Below, in pieces: positions 51,355 through 59,674 of a stretch of 64,000 nucleotides of DNA (within the stretch, counting starts at the first letter, position 1; each line of letters begins with the position of its first letter). The position numbers and the translations under genes were made by a program. This stretch comes from JBLHKT01 sp043101615 (lineage in GTDB: Bacteria; Planctomycetota; Phycisphaerae; Phycisphaerales; UBA1924), in the NCBI GenBank assembly GCA_043101615.1, contig JBICID010000089.1, positions 36,438 through 100,437 on the forward strand. The letters run 5' to 3'. The notes under the pieces were generated by a model. It did not search any database, was not told where the DNA came from, and saw nothing but the letters and a program-made list of their open reading frames with translations.

Positions 51355-52284
51355 TTACGAGCACCCCGCGAGGAACGCGCCCACGAACGCGCCGATGTCG
51401 CCGTTGTCGAGGATGCCGTCGTTGTTGAAGTCCGCGCTCAGGTCGCTGGCGAGGAACAGCTGCACGAACGCACCGATGTCGCCGTTGTCGAGCACGCCGT
51501 CGCTGTTGACGTCCGCGGGACAGTCGGGGGCCTCGTCCACAAGAGTTGTGGAATTCAGATACGTGCGGAGTTCGAAGTAGGGGTAGGACTCCATCGGGGG
51601 CACATAGAAGACGATCTGGCCGCTGCCCGACTCGTTCATCAGGTTCGCGGGTCCGCCGTAGTACTCAGTGAAGGTCAGGCCAAGATCGTCCTCTGGGTTC
51701 TCGTTGTAGAACGCGATCGCGCCGCCCTCGAAGAACCCGTTGGCCTGCCCCGAGCCCGCGTCCTCGATCAACTCCATGCTGAAGTTGTACTGGATGTCGA
51801 ATGTCACGATGAGCGCCGCCGGGTCGCCGACTTCGTCCTCGGCAAAGTTGACGTACGAGAGGCCGATGTACGAATCGATTCCCGACGAGCCGTTGGAGCC
51901 GGGGGCAGAAGACATGCCCAGCGTGTTCAGCGTGACCGTCATGGGGTCACCCAGGGCGTGTGCGCTGAAATCGAAATTCGAATCGCCGTAGTTGTGTGTA
52001 TCGCCTCCGAGTGTGGCCGTGCCGTCGATCTCTCCGTACCCGTCGCCCTCGGTGTAGATGAATGAGGTGACGAAGCCGAAGTAGTGATCGGGGGGGCCGT
52101 CGAGGTCGAACTCGAAGCTGTCTACCGGGGTGCCGTCATCGGCACGCACCACGCTCAAGAGCGTGTAGGTAACGGTGGCGGTGTTGTCAGAGGAGTTGAT
52201 CGGGATCGTGACCTGCGAGAGGGCGGCGGGGGCCGCGACCACCAAGGCGACGGAAGCGAGCAACGCGTGACGAGAACGGTTCAT
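51355..52284 (-). CDS. secreted protein with C-terminal dockerin-like calcium loops
   Basis: 309 residues. Signal peptide (MNRSRHALLASVALVVAAPAALSQ), a beta-sandwich of about 220 residues rich in Gly, Ser, Asn and Tyr with no enzyme motif, then CPADVNSDGVLDNGDIGAFV and ADFNNDGILDNGDIGAFVGAFLAGC. These two EF-hand-type loops of form D-N-DG-LDNGDI, each followed by a short helix, make a dockerin-like or type-I-dockerin-derived tail common on secreted proteins of Phycisphaerales. It may anchor or sort the protein. No cohesin gene here. Confidence 0.8.
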   Translation of the reverse strand: MNRSRHALLASVALVVAAPAALSQVTIPINSSDNTATVTYTLLSVVRADDGTPVDSFEFDLDGPPDHYFGFVTSFIYTEGDGYGEIDGTATLGGDTHNYGDSNFDFSAHALGDPMTVTLNTLGMSSAPGSNGSSGIDSYIGLSYVNFAEDEVGDPAALIVTFDIQYNFSMELIEDAGSGQANGFFEGGAIAFYNENPEDDLGLTFTEYYGGPANLMNESGSGQIVFYVPPMESYPYFELRTYLNSTTLVDEAPDCPADVNSDGVLDNGDIGAFVQLFLASDLSADFNNDGILDNGDIGAFVGAFLAGCS

Positions 52285-52395
52285 CTTGAATTCTCCGGTG
52301 TGTGGGCACGGGGAAGGCGGGCGGCTCAATTCAGTCCCGGCCGGGGAGGGATCCTGACTGGACGTGTGCGGCCCATCGGGAGAATGGTGAACCCC

Positions 52396-52425
52396 AACCT
52401 ACCGAAGGTTTCCCTATCATTGCAA
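52396..52425 (-). promoter_or_regulatory. promoter candidate for the dockerin-like gene
   Basis: On the minus strand TTGCAA (52420-52425), 18-base spacer, TAGGTT (52396-52401). About 110 bases before the ATG at 52284. The 245-base gap from 52285 to 52529 has no gene. Confidence 0.4.
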
Positions 52426-52529
52426 GAGTGATCGGGCGAAAAGGTGCAACATAACGCGATCGCAACACGTGCTGCCGGTCGGTTGTGCGGCCAGGTTACC
52501 CAGAGTGACAGGTGACTCTCGCGGACCGA

Positions 52530-53813
52530 TCAGGTCAGCTTCGACACGAACTCCTCGAACCGATCCATCCCCTTGTTGATCTGCTCTTCTCCGCACGCGA
52601 AGCTGATCCGCACGTGGTTGCCGCCGCAGCCGCCGAAGTCCTCGCCCGGGACGAAGGCGACGTGGGCCTCTTCCAGCAGGGCCTCGGACAAGTCCATCGC
52701 GCAGGTGATCGGCTTGCCGCCGGGGCTGGTCTTGCCGAACAGGCCGGAGACGTCGGGGAAGACGTAGAACGCGCCGGTCGGGGTCGGTGTCATCACGCCG
52801 GGGATGGCGTCCAGCCGCTGCTTGACCAGCCTGGCCCGCTCGGCGAACTTGCCGACCATCTTCTCGACGTCCGCGGCGCCGTCTTTTAATGCCGCCCGCA
52901 TCGCGGCGTAGTTGAAGCTCGTGATGTTTGTCGTCATCTGCCCCTGCAGCTTGCCCAGCGCCTTGATGAACTCGGCGCCGAACGCGCCCGGCATCGCGCA
53001 GTAGCCGATGCGCCAGCCCGTCATGGCGTACGCCTTGCTCATGCCGTTGAGCGTGATCGTCCGCTCGGCGATCTCCGGCACGCTCCCGATCGAGAAGTGC
53101 TCGATCCCGGCGTACGCGATCTTCTCGTAGATCTCGTCGGTCAGCACCACGAGCCGCGGGCAGACGGTCTCGGCCTTCTCGGCGACGACCGAGGCGATCG
53201 CGCGCAGCTCGTCCTCGGAGTACATCGTCCCGCACGGGTTGCTGGGCGAGTTGAGCACCAGCACGCGTGAGTGCTCCGTGATCGCGTCGGCCAGCTGCTC
53301 GGCGCTGATCTTGAAGTCCGTCTCGGGCCCGGCCGGGATCTCGACGACCCGCCCCCCGGCCAGCTCCGCGATCGGGCGGTAGCTCACCCACGCCGGCACC
53401 GGCAGCAGCACCTCGGCCTGCACCTCGCCGGGCACCGGCGGGTCGATCAGGGCGTGCATCGCCTCGAACAGCACGTGCTTGCCGCCGCACCCGATGGCGA
53501 CGTGGTGCCCGGTCAGCCCGCGGATGCCGTTCTCCTCGGTCAGCTTGCGGGCGATGGCCTCGCGCGTGGGCATGTCGCCCAGCGTCGGCTTGTACTTGGT
53601 CTCGCCGGCCCGCATCGCGTCGATCGCGGCCTGCTTGATAAAGTCCGGGGTGTCGAAGTCCGGCTCCCCGGCCGCGAACCCCAGCACGTCGATCCCGGAC
53701 GCCTTCATCTCCTTGGCCCGGTTGGTGAACCCCACCGTGACCGAGGGCTTGAGCCCGGAGACGCGGCGGGACAGCTCGAGACCGACGACGGCGGGGGAGG
53801 TGGGGGTGCTCAT
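52530..53813 (-). CDS. aspC: aspartate aminotransferase (class I PLP enzyme)
   Basis: 427 residues. PLP lysine in NGMSKAYAMTGWRIGYC (about residues 256-272), the SPSNPCGTMYSEDELRAI and DEIYEKIAYAG segments and the substrate-binding Arg in ISFACGEEQINKGMDRFEEF. The N-terminus GLKPSVTVGFTNRAKEMKASGIDVLGFAAGEPDFDTP is the typical subgroup I-gamma opening, so the likely reaction is aspartate/oxaloacetate transamination. Other class I substrates cannot be ruled out. Divergent from rpsO. Confidence 0.85.
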   Translation of the reverse strand: MSTPTSPAVVGLELSRRVSGLKPSVTVGFTNRAKEMKASGIDVLGFAAGEPDFDTPDFIKQAAIDAMRAGETKYKPTLGDMPTREAIARKLTEENGIRGLTGHHVAIGCGGKHVLFEAMHALIDPPVPGEVQAEVLLPVPAWVSYRPIAELAGGRVVEIPAGPETDFKISAEQLADAITEHSRVLVLNSPSNPCGTMYSEDELRAIASVVAEKAETVCPRLVVLTDEIYEKIAYAGIEHFSIGSVPEIAERTITLNGMSKAYAMTGWRIGYCAMPGAFGAEFIKALGKLQGQMTTNITSFNYAAMRAALKDGAADVEKMVGKFAERARLVKQRLDAIPGVMTPTPTGAFYVFPDVSGLFGKTSPGGKPITCAMDLSEALLEEAHVAFVPGEDFGGCGGNHVRISFACGEEQINKGMDRFEEFVSKLT

Positions 53814-54019
53814 GCGCGAATCCTACAAACCCCCACCCCGCCTCAGGCCCCCGGAGGCCCGATTTCCCGTCCCGGCGGTCGAAATTTCCCCGCGCCCGCC
53901 AGCCCCCCCGATTCGACCCGGATCGGGCGCCCGGCCTACCATCCGGACCACAGCCCACCGACGGCACAGCGGTGGGGGAACGCCCCCTCACCCGTGCACG
54001 TGACACCAGGAGACAGCGC
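53814..54019. other. divergent spacer aspC-rpsO
   Basis: 206 bases without a gene. Must contain the promoter of rpsO; no clean -35/-10 pair is visible to me. Confidence 0.5.
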
Positions 54020-54289
54020 ATGCCGCTCGCCCCCGAACTCAAGTCTCAGATCATCAAGGACTACCAGCGCGACGAGAACGACACCGGCTCCCCGGAGGTC
54101 CAGATCGCCGTGCTGACCGCCCGCATCGCCCAGGTCGCCGCCCACCTGCGCGAGAACCGGGGCGACAAGCACAACCGTCGCGGCCTGGTCCAGATGGTCG
54201 GCCGGCGCAACCACCTGCTCCGCTACCTCCAGAGCACCGACCGCGAGCGCTACCTCGACACCATCCAGAGGCTCGGCCTCCGCAAGTAA
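54020..54289 (+). CDS. rpsO: 30S ribosomal protein S15
   Basis: 89 residues, the full length of S15, with the family blocks DTGSPEVQIAVLTARIAQVAAHLRENRGDKHNRRGLVQMVGRRNHLLRYLQSTDRERYLDTIQRLGLRK. S15 binds 16S rRNA helices 20-22 in the central domain. ATG 54020 has AGGAG ahead. Followed by a terminator and then pnp, the common rpsO-pnp order. Confidence 0.97.
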   Translation: MPLAPELKSQIIKDYQRDENDTGSPEVQIAVLTARIAQVAAHLRENRGDKHNRRGLVQMVGRRNHLLRYLQSTDRERYLDTIQRLGLRK

Positions 54290-54295
54290 CACACG

Positions 54296-54327
54296 AGCCC
54301 GCACGCACACACGCGTGCGGGCTTTTT
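54296..54327 (+). terminator. intrinsic terminator after rpsO
   Basis: AGCCCGCACGC, loop ACACAC, GCGTGCGGGCT, TTTT. Perfect 11-bp stem. Leaves a 177-base gap to pnp with no further gene. Confidence 0.88.
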
Positions 54328-54504
54328 CGTTTCTCACGCCGGGACAGCATCTCCGGCAGTGGGCGACGCGCAGTCCGTGCCCTGCCCGACGCCTTCTGCC
54401 TGACGAGCACCCGGCTCCGCACCCGCGAGCACGCCACCGATCCCGCGACACCCCGTCCGGACGGCACCCGCGCCCTCGCCCCAAGGCAGAAAGGCCTTCA
54501 CACC

Positions 54505-56697
54505 ATGTCCGACTCCAAGAAGATCGTCGTCGAGCGCGAGATCGCCGGACGCACCATGCGCATCGAGACCGGCCAGGTCGCCAAGCTCGCCAACGCCGCC
54601 GTCCTGCTCACCTACGGCGAGTCCACCGTCATGGCCACGGTCGTCCGGGCCGATCCCCGCCCGGGCCTGGACTTCTTCCCCATGCAGGTCGACTACCGCG
54701 AGAAGACCTCCGCCGCGGGCAAGTTCCCCGGCGGCTTCCGCAAGCGTGAGGGCGCGCCCAACGAGAAAGAGATCCTCACCATGCGGATGATCGACCGGCC
54801 CATCCGCCCCCTCTTCCCCGAGGGCTTCATCGACGAGGTCCAGATCCAGTGCTGGGTCATGAGCCACGACCAGGAGAACGACACGGACATCCTCGCCGGG
54901 TGCGCCGCCTCCGCCGCCCTCTCCCTCACCGACTGCCCCTTCGAGGGCCCCATCGCCACCGTGCGCGTCGGGCGCGTCTTCGACGAGGACGACAACGCCA
55001 CCTACATCGTCAACCCCACCGTCTCGCAGCTCGAGTTCTCCGATATCGACCTGGTCCTCTCCGGCCACAAGGACGGCCTGAACATGATCGAGGTCGGCGC
55101 CGCCGAGGTCCCCGACGAGGACGTCCTCGAGGCCATCCGCGTCGGCGAGAAGGCCATCGCCGAGGTCCTCGAGCTCATCGGCGAGCTCAGGAAGAAGGCC
55201 GGCGCCCCCGAGCCCCGCCTCGGCGACAACATGGTCGTCATCCCCGACGACATCATGGCCAAGGTCACCGAGGTCTGCGAGAAGGACCTCTCCGAGGCCC
55301 GCAAGATCAAGGGCAAGCACGAGCGCGGCGACCGCGTCGCCGAGATCAAGAAGGCCCTGCTCGACACCCACTTCACCGTCAACGAGTCCGGCACCCCCGG
55401 CGAGTGGGAGGCCACCAAGGCCGCACGCAGGCACGCCTCCGAGGCCTTCCGCAAGCTCGAGAAGAAGATCACCCGCAGGCTCATCGCCCGCGAGCACACA
55501 CGCGCCGACGGGCGGGCCCTGAACGAGATCCGACCCCTGCACATGGAGGTCGGCGTCTTCGCACGCACCCACGGCTCCGCCCTCTTCCAGCGCGGCGAGA
55601 CCCAGTCGCTCGTCTCGGCCACGCTCGGCACCGGGCGCGACGAGCAGATCGTCGACGGCCTCACCCCCGAGTACTCCAAGAAGTTCTACCTCCACTACAA
55701 CTTCCCCCCCTTCTGCGTCGGCGAGGCCGGACGCATCATGGGCCCCGGTCGGCGCGAGATCGGCCACGGCGCGCTCGCGGAACGCTCACTGATGGGCGTC
55801 CTCCCCAGCCCCGAGGACTTCCCCTACACCATCCGCGTCGTCTCGGACATTACCGAGTCCAACGGCTCGTCCTCCATGGCGTCGGTCACCGGCGGCTGCC
55901 TCGCACTCATGGACGCCGGCGTCCCCATCACCAACACCTGCGCCGGCATCACCGTCGGACGATTCACCGACGACAACGACGAGAACGAGACCTTCGTCAC
56001 CGACATCATCGGCGAGGAGGACTTCTTCGGCGACATGGACTTCAAGGTCTCCGGCACTCGCGACGGCATCACCGGCATCCAGCTCGACCTCAAGGCACGC
56101 GGCCTGGTCCTCTCCCAGATCGAGACCATCTTCGAGATGGCCAAGACCGGACGCCTCGAGATCATCGAGCAGATGGAGGCCGTCATCCCCGAGCCCCGCG
56201 CCAAGATCTCGCCCTACGCCCCCCGCATCATCACCCTCCGCATCAACCCCGAGAAGATCGGCAAGCTCATCGGGCCCGGCGGCAAGACCATCCGCGCCCT
56301 GCAGGAGAAGTACGGCGTCGGCATCGACGTCGACGACGACGGCACCGTCCTCGTCTCCAGCCCCGACGGGCCGTCCCTCGAGCGGGCCGAGGCCGAGATC
56401 TCCGCCATCTGCGAGGACGTCAAGGTCGGCACCATCTACGAGGCCAAGGTCGTCAGCGTCAAGGACTTCGGCGCCTTCGTCGAGCTCGGGCCCGGCACCG
56501 ACGCCATGTGCCACATTTCTGAGTTGGACGACGGCTACGTCGAGAAGGTCTCCGACGTGGTCAAGCTGGGTGACATCGTCAAGGTCAAGGTCATCCTGGT
56601 GGACGACCAGGGACGCATCAAGGTGTCGCGCAAGCAGGCCATCAAGGACGAAAAGGCGGATTCCGAGGAGGCCGCCGAGACCGCCAGCGCCGAGTAA
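54505..56697 (+). CDS. pnp: polyribonucleotide nucleotidyltransferase (PNPase)
   Basis: 730 residues. Two RNase PH-type domains (GRTMRIETGQVAKLANAAVLLTYGESTVMAT... and HMEVGVFARTHGSALFQRGETQSLVSATLGTGRDEQ) flank the helical linker. The second domain carries SSMASVTGGCLALMDAGVPI and DFKVSGTRDGITGIQLDLK. A KH domain with IGPGGKTI (about residue 588) and an S1 domain (about 641-710, GTIYEAKVVSVKDFGAFVEL) follow. It degrades mRNA 3' to 5' and works in the cold response. ATG with AAAGG ahead. Confidence 0.97.
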   Translation: MSDSKKIVVEREIAGRTMRIETGQVAKLANAAVLLTYGESTVMATVVRADPRPGLDFFPMQVDYREKTSAAGKFPGGFRKREGAPNEKEILTMRMIDRPIRPLFPEGFIDEVQIQCWVMSHDQENDTDILAGCAASAALSLTDCPFEGPIATVRVGRVFDEDDNATYIVNPTVSQLEFSDIDLVLSGHKDGLNMIEVGAAEVPDEDVLEAIRVGEKAIAEVLELIGELRKKAGAPEPRLGDNMVVIPDDIMAKVTEVCEKDLSEARKIKGKHERGDRVAEIKKALLDTHFTVNESGTPGEWEATKAARRHASEAFRKLEKKITRRLIAREHTRADGRALNEIRPLHMEVGVFARTHGSALFQRGETQSLVSATLGTGRDEQIVDGLTPEYSKKFYLHYNFPPFCVGEAGRIMGPGRREIGHGALAERSLMGVLPSPEDFPYTIRVVSDITESNGSSSMASVTGGCLALMDAGVPITNTCAGITVGRFTDDNDENETFVTDIIGEEDFFGDMDFKVSGTRDGITGIQLDLKARGLVLSQIETIFEMAKTGRLEIIEQMEAVIPEPRAKISPYAPRIITLRINPEKIGKLIGPGGKTIRALQEKYGVGIDVDDDGTVLVSSPDGPSLERAEAEISAICEDVKVGTIYEAKVVSVKDFGAFVELGPGTDAMCHISELDDGYVEKVSDVVKLGDIVKVKVILVDDQGRIKVSRKQAIKDEKADSEEAAETASAE

Positions 56698-56749
56698 ACC
56701 CGCCCACGAAAGCGGCTTACAACACCCCCCAGACACCCCAGACTCACGC

Positions 56750-56777
56750 AACAGCCCCCGCCCGATCGGGGGTTGTT
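56750..56777 (+). terminator. hairpin after pnp overlapping the csp promoter
   Basis: AACAGCCCCCG, loop CCCGAT, CGGGGGTTGTT (one G-U pair). No U run follows; the last bases of its stem are the first bases of the -35 box TTGACG. Confidence 0.55.
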
Positions 56778-56803
56778 GACGTGGTGCAAGAACTTGTTAT
56801 CTT
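56776..56803 (+). promoter_or_regulatory. promoter of the cold-shock gene
   Basis: TTGACG (56776-56781), 16-base spacer, TATCTT (56798-56803). The predicted start near 56810 gives a leader of about 175 bases. Confidence 0.5.
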
Positions 56804-56809
56804 GGAAGC

Positions 56810-56984
56810 TTCGGAACCGCTTCCGAATCCGGACGCAGACGGGACGCGACCGGAACAGATACACACGGCGGCACCCGGTCCGGGACCCCGCCAGAGGGTT
56901 GAGGAGAACGCTCGTGGAACGGCATCCGTACACCGCCGGCACCACCAACGCGATCCTCGCCCCGGGCGCTCGTGGGGAGCACTG
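56810..56984 (+). other. long structured leader of the cold-shock gene
   Basis: Begins with the perfect hairpin TTCGGAA-CCGC-TTCCGAA (56810-56827). cspA-type genes have long leaders whose fold opens in the cold; this one has the length and a 5'-terminal hairpin, though no cold-box comparison was made. The same reading frame is open through it, so an N-terminal extension of the protein cannot be excluded by stop codons alone. Confidence 0.4.
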
Positions 56985-57281
56985 ATGCCCGAGCACAGCG
57001 ATAAGAACATCACGGACACCCAGGGCGAGGTCAAGTGGTTCGATCCGCGCAAGGGCTTCGGCTTCATCATCGGGCCGGAGAATCAGGACATCTTCGTGCA
57101 CTTCTCGGTCATCGAGGGAGACGGCTTTCGCGTGCTCCGCGACGGCGGGACGGTGACCTACGACGCCGAGAAGTCCGACAAGGGCTGGAAGGCGACGCGC
57201 GTGGTGCGCCACGAGACCTCAGACGACGACGCCGAGGTCGTGGTCCCGCGCCGCACCTACACCCGCACCCCGCGACGCTGA
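56985..57281 (+). CDS. cold shock domain protein
   Basis: 98 residues with one cold shock domain (TQGEVKWFDPRKGFGFIIGPENQDIFVHFSVIEGDGFRVLRDGGTVTYD), containing RNP1 (KGFGFI) and RNP2-like (DIFVHF) motifs. Such proteins bind single-stranded RNA and DNA and remove secondary structure. The C-terminus is a basic tail. ATG 56985 has GGGGAG ahead and follows a TGA-like overlap; chosen because the upstream frame lacks family features. Neighbour of pnp, another cold-response gene. Confidence 0.9.
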   Translation: MPEHSDKNITDTQGEVKWFDPRKGFGFIIGPENQDIFVHFSVIEGDGFRVLRDGGTVTYDAEKSDKGWKATRVVRHETSDDDAEVVVPRRTYTRTPRR

Positions 57282-57330
57282 CCCCCGGGCGCGTGCCACT
57301 CCGTCAACCGGCCGACACCTATCCTGACGC

Positions 57331-58197
57331 GTGACTCCCTCGCACTGGATCGCCGTCGTCGTGGGGGCCCTGGTGGGCTCCGTCGCCACAGCGCTGATCG
57401 CGCGCGTCGTCGTGACGCGCTCCGTCCGCAGGCAGCACCTGGCCCAGCGCCGCGCCCAGGCCGCCGAGCGCCTCGCCGAGGTCGGCGCCATGACCGGCGG
57501 GCTGGCGCACGAGATCAAGAACCCGCTCTCCACCATCGGCATGAACGCCCAGCTCCTGTCCGAGGGGCTCGACGACCTCCCACGCGACCGCGCCCCCGAC
57601 GAGCAGGACCGCCAACGCCTCATCCGGCGCGTCGACGCCCTGCGCCGCGAGACCGACCGCCTGCGCGGCATCCTCGAGGACTTCCTCGAGTACGCCGGCG
57701 AGCTCCACCTCGACCGGGCCGGCGCCGACCTCAACACCGCGGTCGAGGAGCTCGCCGACTTCTTCCAGCCCCAGGCCACCTCCGCCGGCGTCCGCCTCCG
57801 CACCGAGCTGGCCCCCGGCCCCCTCACCGCCAGCCTCGACGTGCCCCACCTCAAGCAGGCCGCCCTCAACCTCATGCTCAACGCGGTTCAGGCCATGGAC
57901 ACCAGGGACAACGCCCGGGCCCGCGAGCTCATCCTCCGCACCTCGCGGGCGACCGACCCCGACGCACAGCCAGTCGTCCGCCTGCACGTCATAGACACAG
58001 GCCCCGGCATCCCCGAGAACGCACGGGCCACCATCTTCCAGCCCTACTTCACCACCAAGTCCGGCGGCACCGGCCTCGGCCTGCCCACCTCCAAACGCAT
58101 CGCCGAGGCCCACCACGGACGCCTCGAGTTCCACACCGACCCCGCCCACGGCACCGAGTTCACCATCACCATCCCCGCGACCCAGTCCTCCGACTAG
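57331..58197 (+). CDS. sensor histidine kinase (HisKA/HATPase), 288 aa
   Basis: One N-terminal membrane helix (about 6-26) leads directly to a HisKA domain with GLAHEIKNPLSTIGMNAQLLSEG (His about residue 60) and a HATPase domain with N-box NLMLNAVQAM, G1 DTGPGIP and G2 GGTGLGLPTSKRI. No sensor domain, so it is a short, probably orphan or signal-integrating kinase; no response regulator is next to it. GTG start at 57331. Its TAG stop is part of a REP-like repeat. Confidence 0.87.
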   Translation: MTPSHWIAVVVGALVGSVATALIARVVVTRSVRRQHLAQRRAQAAERLAEVGAMTGGLAHEIKNPLSTIGMNAQLLSEGLDDLPRDRAPDEQDRQRLIRRVDALRRETDRLRGILEDFLEYAGELHLDRAGADLNTAVEELADFFQPQATSAGVRLRTELAPGPLTASLDVPHLKQAALNLMLNAVQAMDTRDNARARELILRTSRATDPDAQPVVRLHVIDTGPGIPENARATIFQPYFTTKSGGTGLGLPTSKRIAEAHHGRLEFHTDPAHGTEFTITIPATQSSD

Positions 58198-58223
58198 CCG
58201 CGAACGCGAGTGAGCGGGTTCTG
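58194..58223 (+). repeat. REP-like family 2 at the kinase 3' end
   Basis: CTAGCCGCGAACGCGAGTGAGCGGGTTCTG. The TAG in CTAG is the stop codon of the kinase gene. Confidence 0.6.
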
Positions 58224-58254
58224 AGGTCCCGAGCCGCGGGCGTGAGCACGCGTG

Positions 58255-58268
58255 CCCCGCGAGCGGGG
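58255..58268 (-). terminator. short hairpin after the kynureninase-like gene
   Basis: CCCCGC-GA-GCGGGG. Without U run. Confidence 0.3.
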
Positions 58269-59570
58269 TCACATCCCCCCCAGCACCCGCCCCACGATTC
58301 CCGCCGCCCGCTCCAGCTCCTCCGCCGACGTGAGGATGTCCGGGCACAACCGCACGCACTCCCGCTCCGTCCCGCCGACCGGGCGAGCATCCACGTTCAC
58401 GCCCGCTTCCTTCAGCAACCGGGCCGCCCCGAACCCGTCGGCCACCGGCACCAGCACGTACGCCCCGCGCGGGTGGTGGTCCCACGTCTCGACGCCCTCC
58501 GACGCCAGCAACCCCGTCAGCGTCCGCTGCTGCTCCAGCGAGTACGCCCGCAGGCGTTCCACACCGAGCGCCAGCGTCAGCTCAAGCCCGCTCCGCGCCT
58601 GGTAATACGTCACGATGGGGGGGGTGCTCTCAAGCCAGCCGTCCCCGCCGGGTGCGGTCCGCACGCCTTCACGCGAGTACTCGAACATCCGCTCCTTGGC
58701 GAACCAGCCGGTGTCGATCGGGCGGACCGCGCCGGCCCCGGGCATCGGGTCGTGCTCGCCCCGCAGGTGTCGCTCGTGCACCGCCAGCCAGCAGCAGCCG
58801 GGCCCGCCCCGGGTGTACTTGTAGTTGCCCCCGATCCCGAAGTCGGCCCCGCTCGCGTCGAACCCGACCGGGATCACGCCCGCGGAGTGGTAGTGGTCCA
58901 CCAGCACCAGCGTGCCTCGCTCGTGCGCCGCCCGGATCAGCTCGTCGAGGCCCTCGAGCACCTGCCCGGTCGAGAAGTAGACCGCGCTGACGACCACCAG
59001 GTCGAACGGTCGCTCGCTCGACCGGACCGCCCCGATCGGCCCGTCCGCCCGGTACAGCCCGTCCGGCCCGGGCTCAATCCACGCCACCTCCGCCCGCCCG
59101 CGGTCGTGGTAGGTCTTCAGGATGAAGTCGACCGAGTCGAACTCCCCGCGCGTTGCCAGCACACGCGGCCTGCTCGCGGGCAGCCCGTTCAGCACCGCGC
59201 GTAACCCCTGCCCCGCCGCGGTCTTGGGAACGATTGCGTCGGCCCTCCCGCACCCGATCAGGCGCGCCATGCGGGCCCGGTACGCCTCGCGCTCGGCCAT
59301 CCAGCCCGACTCGTGCTCCCACGCCCCGTCCAGGTCGCGATACCACAGCGAGGCGAACTCCGCCAGGTCGTCCGCCAGCACGTCCAGCGGACGCCCCAGC
59401 GAGTGGTTCGCCAGGTAGATCTCCGAATCCCTCGTCAGCACACGCGAGAACAGCGCCCACACGTGCTCACGCAGCCCGTCCTCGGTCAGCGCATCGTGGC
59501 CCAGCCGTGCGCACGACTCCCGGATCGTGCGCACGCTCTCCGGAATCAGTCCCGAATCGCCGATGGTCAT
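58269..59570 (-). CDS. kynU: kynureninase-like class V PLP enzyme
   Basis: 433 residues. Kynureninase features: YLANHSLGRP (cf. the family GNSLG), the PLP lysine in GIGGNYKYTRGGPGCCW, DHYHSAGVIPVGF and the late active-site stretch. It would split kynurenine to anthranilate and alanine. The enzyme is preceded on the same strand by a DUF4097-like gene and tryptophan 2,3-dioxygenase, which supplies the kynurenine route. The formamidase is not in the window. Other class V enzymes (cysteine desulfurase type) are possible but do not fit the YKY loop. Confidence 0.72.
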   Translation of the reverse strand: MTIGDSGLIPESVRTIRESCARLGHDALTEDGLREHVWALFSRVLTRDSEIYLANHSLGRPLDVLADDLAEFASLWYRDLDGAWEHESGWMAEREAYRARMARLIGCGRADAIVPKTAAGQGLRAVLNGLPASRPRVLATRGEFDSVDFILKTYHDRGRAEVAWIEPGPDGLYRADGPIGAVRSSERPFDLVVVSAVYFSTGQVLEGLDELIRAAHERGTLVLVDHYHSAGVIPVGFDASGADFGIGGNYKYTRGGPGCCWLAVHERHLRGEHDPMPGAGAVRPIDTGWFAKERMFEYSREGVRTAPGGDGWLESTPPIVTYYQARSGLELTLALGVERLRAYSLEQQRTLTGLLASEGVETWDHHPRGAYVLVPVADGFGAARLLKEAGVNVDARPVGGTERECVRLCPDILTSAEELERAAGIVGRVLGGM

Positions 59571-59653
59571 GCCACCAGCCTAGCCAGCTATCCGACACCC
59601 GTACCAATCGCCCGCCCGCGCCCGCCCTGCAGTACACAGGACCCCTGTGCCAA

Positions 59654-59674
59654 CGTGGGGGGGGTGGGGGAGGG
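59654..59674 (-). other. C-rich tract directly after the DUF4097-like gene
   Basis: mRNA reads TGA then CCCTCCCCCACCCCCCCC. Third case of the same layout. Confidence 0.5.

Noticed and set aside
56781..56984. 68-residue N-terminal extension of the cold-shock protein
   Set aside because: No family feature; a promoter and hairpin fit this stretch better as leader RNA, although the frame is open.
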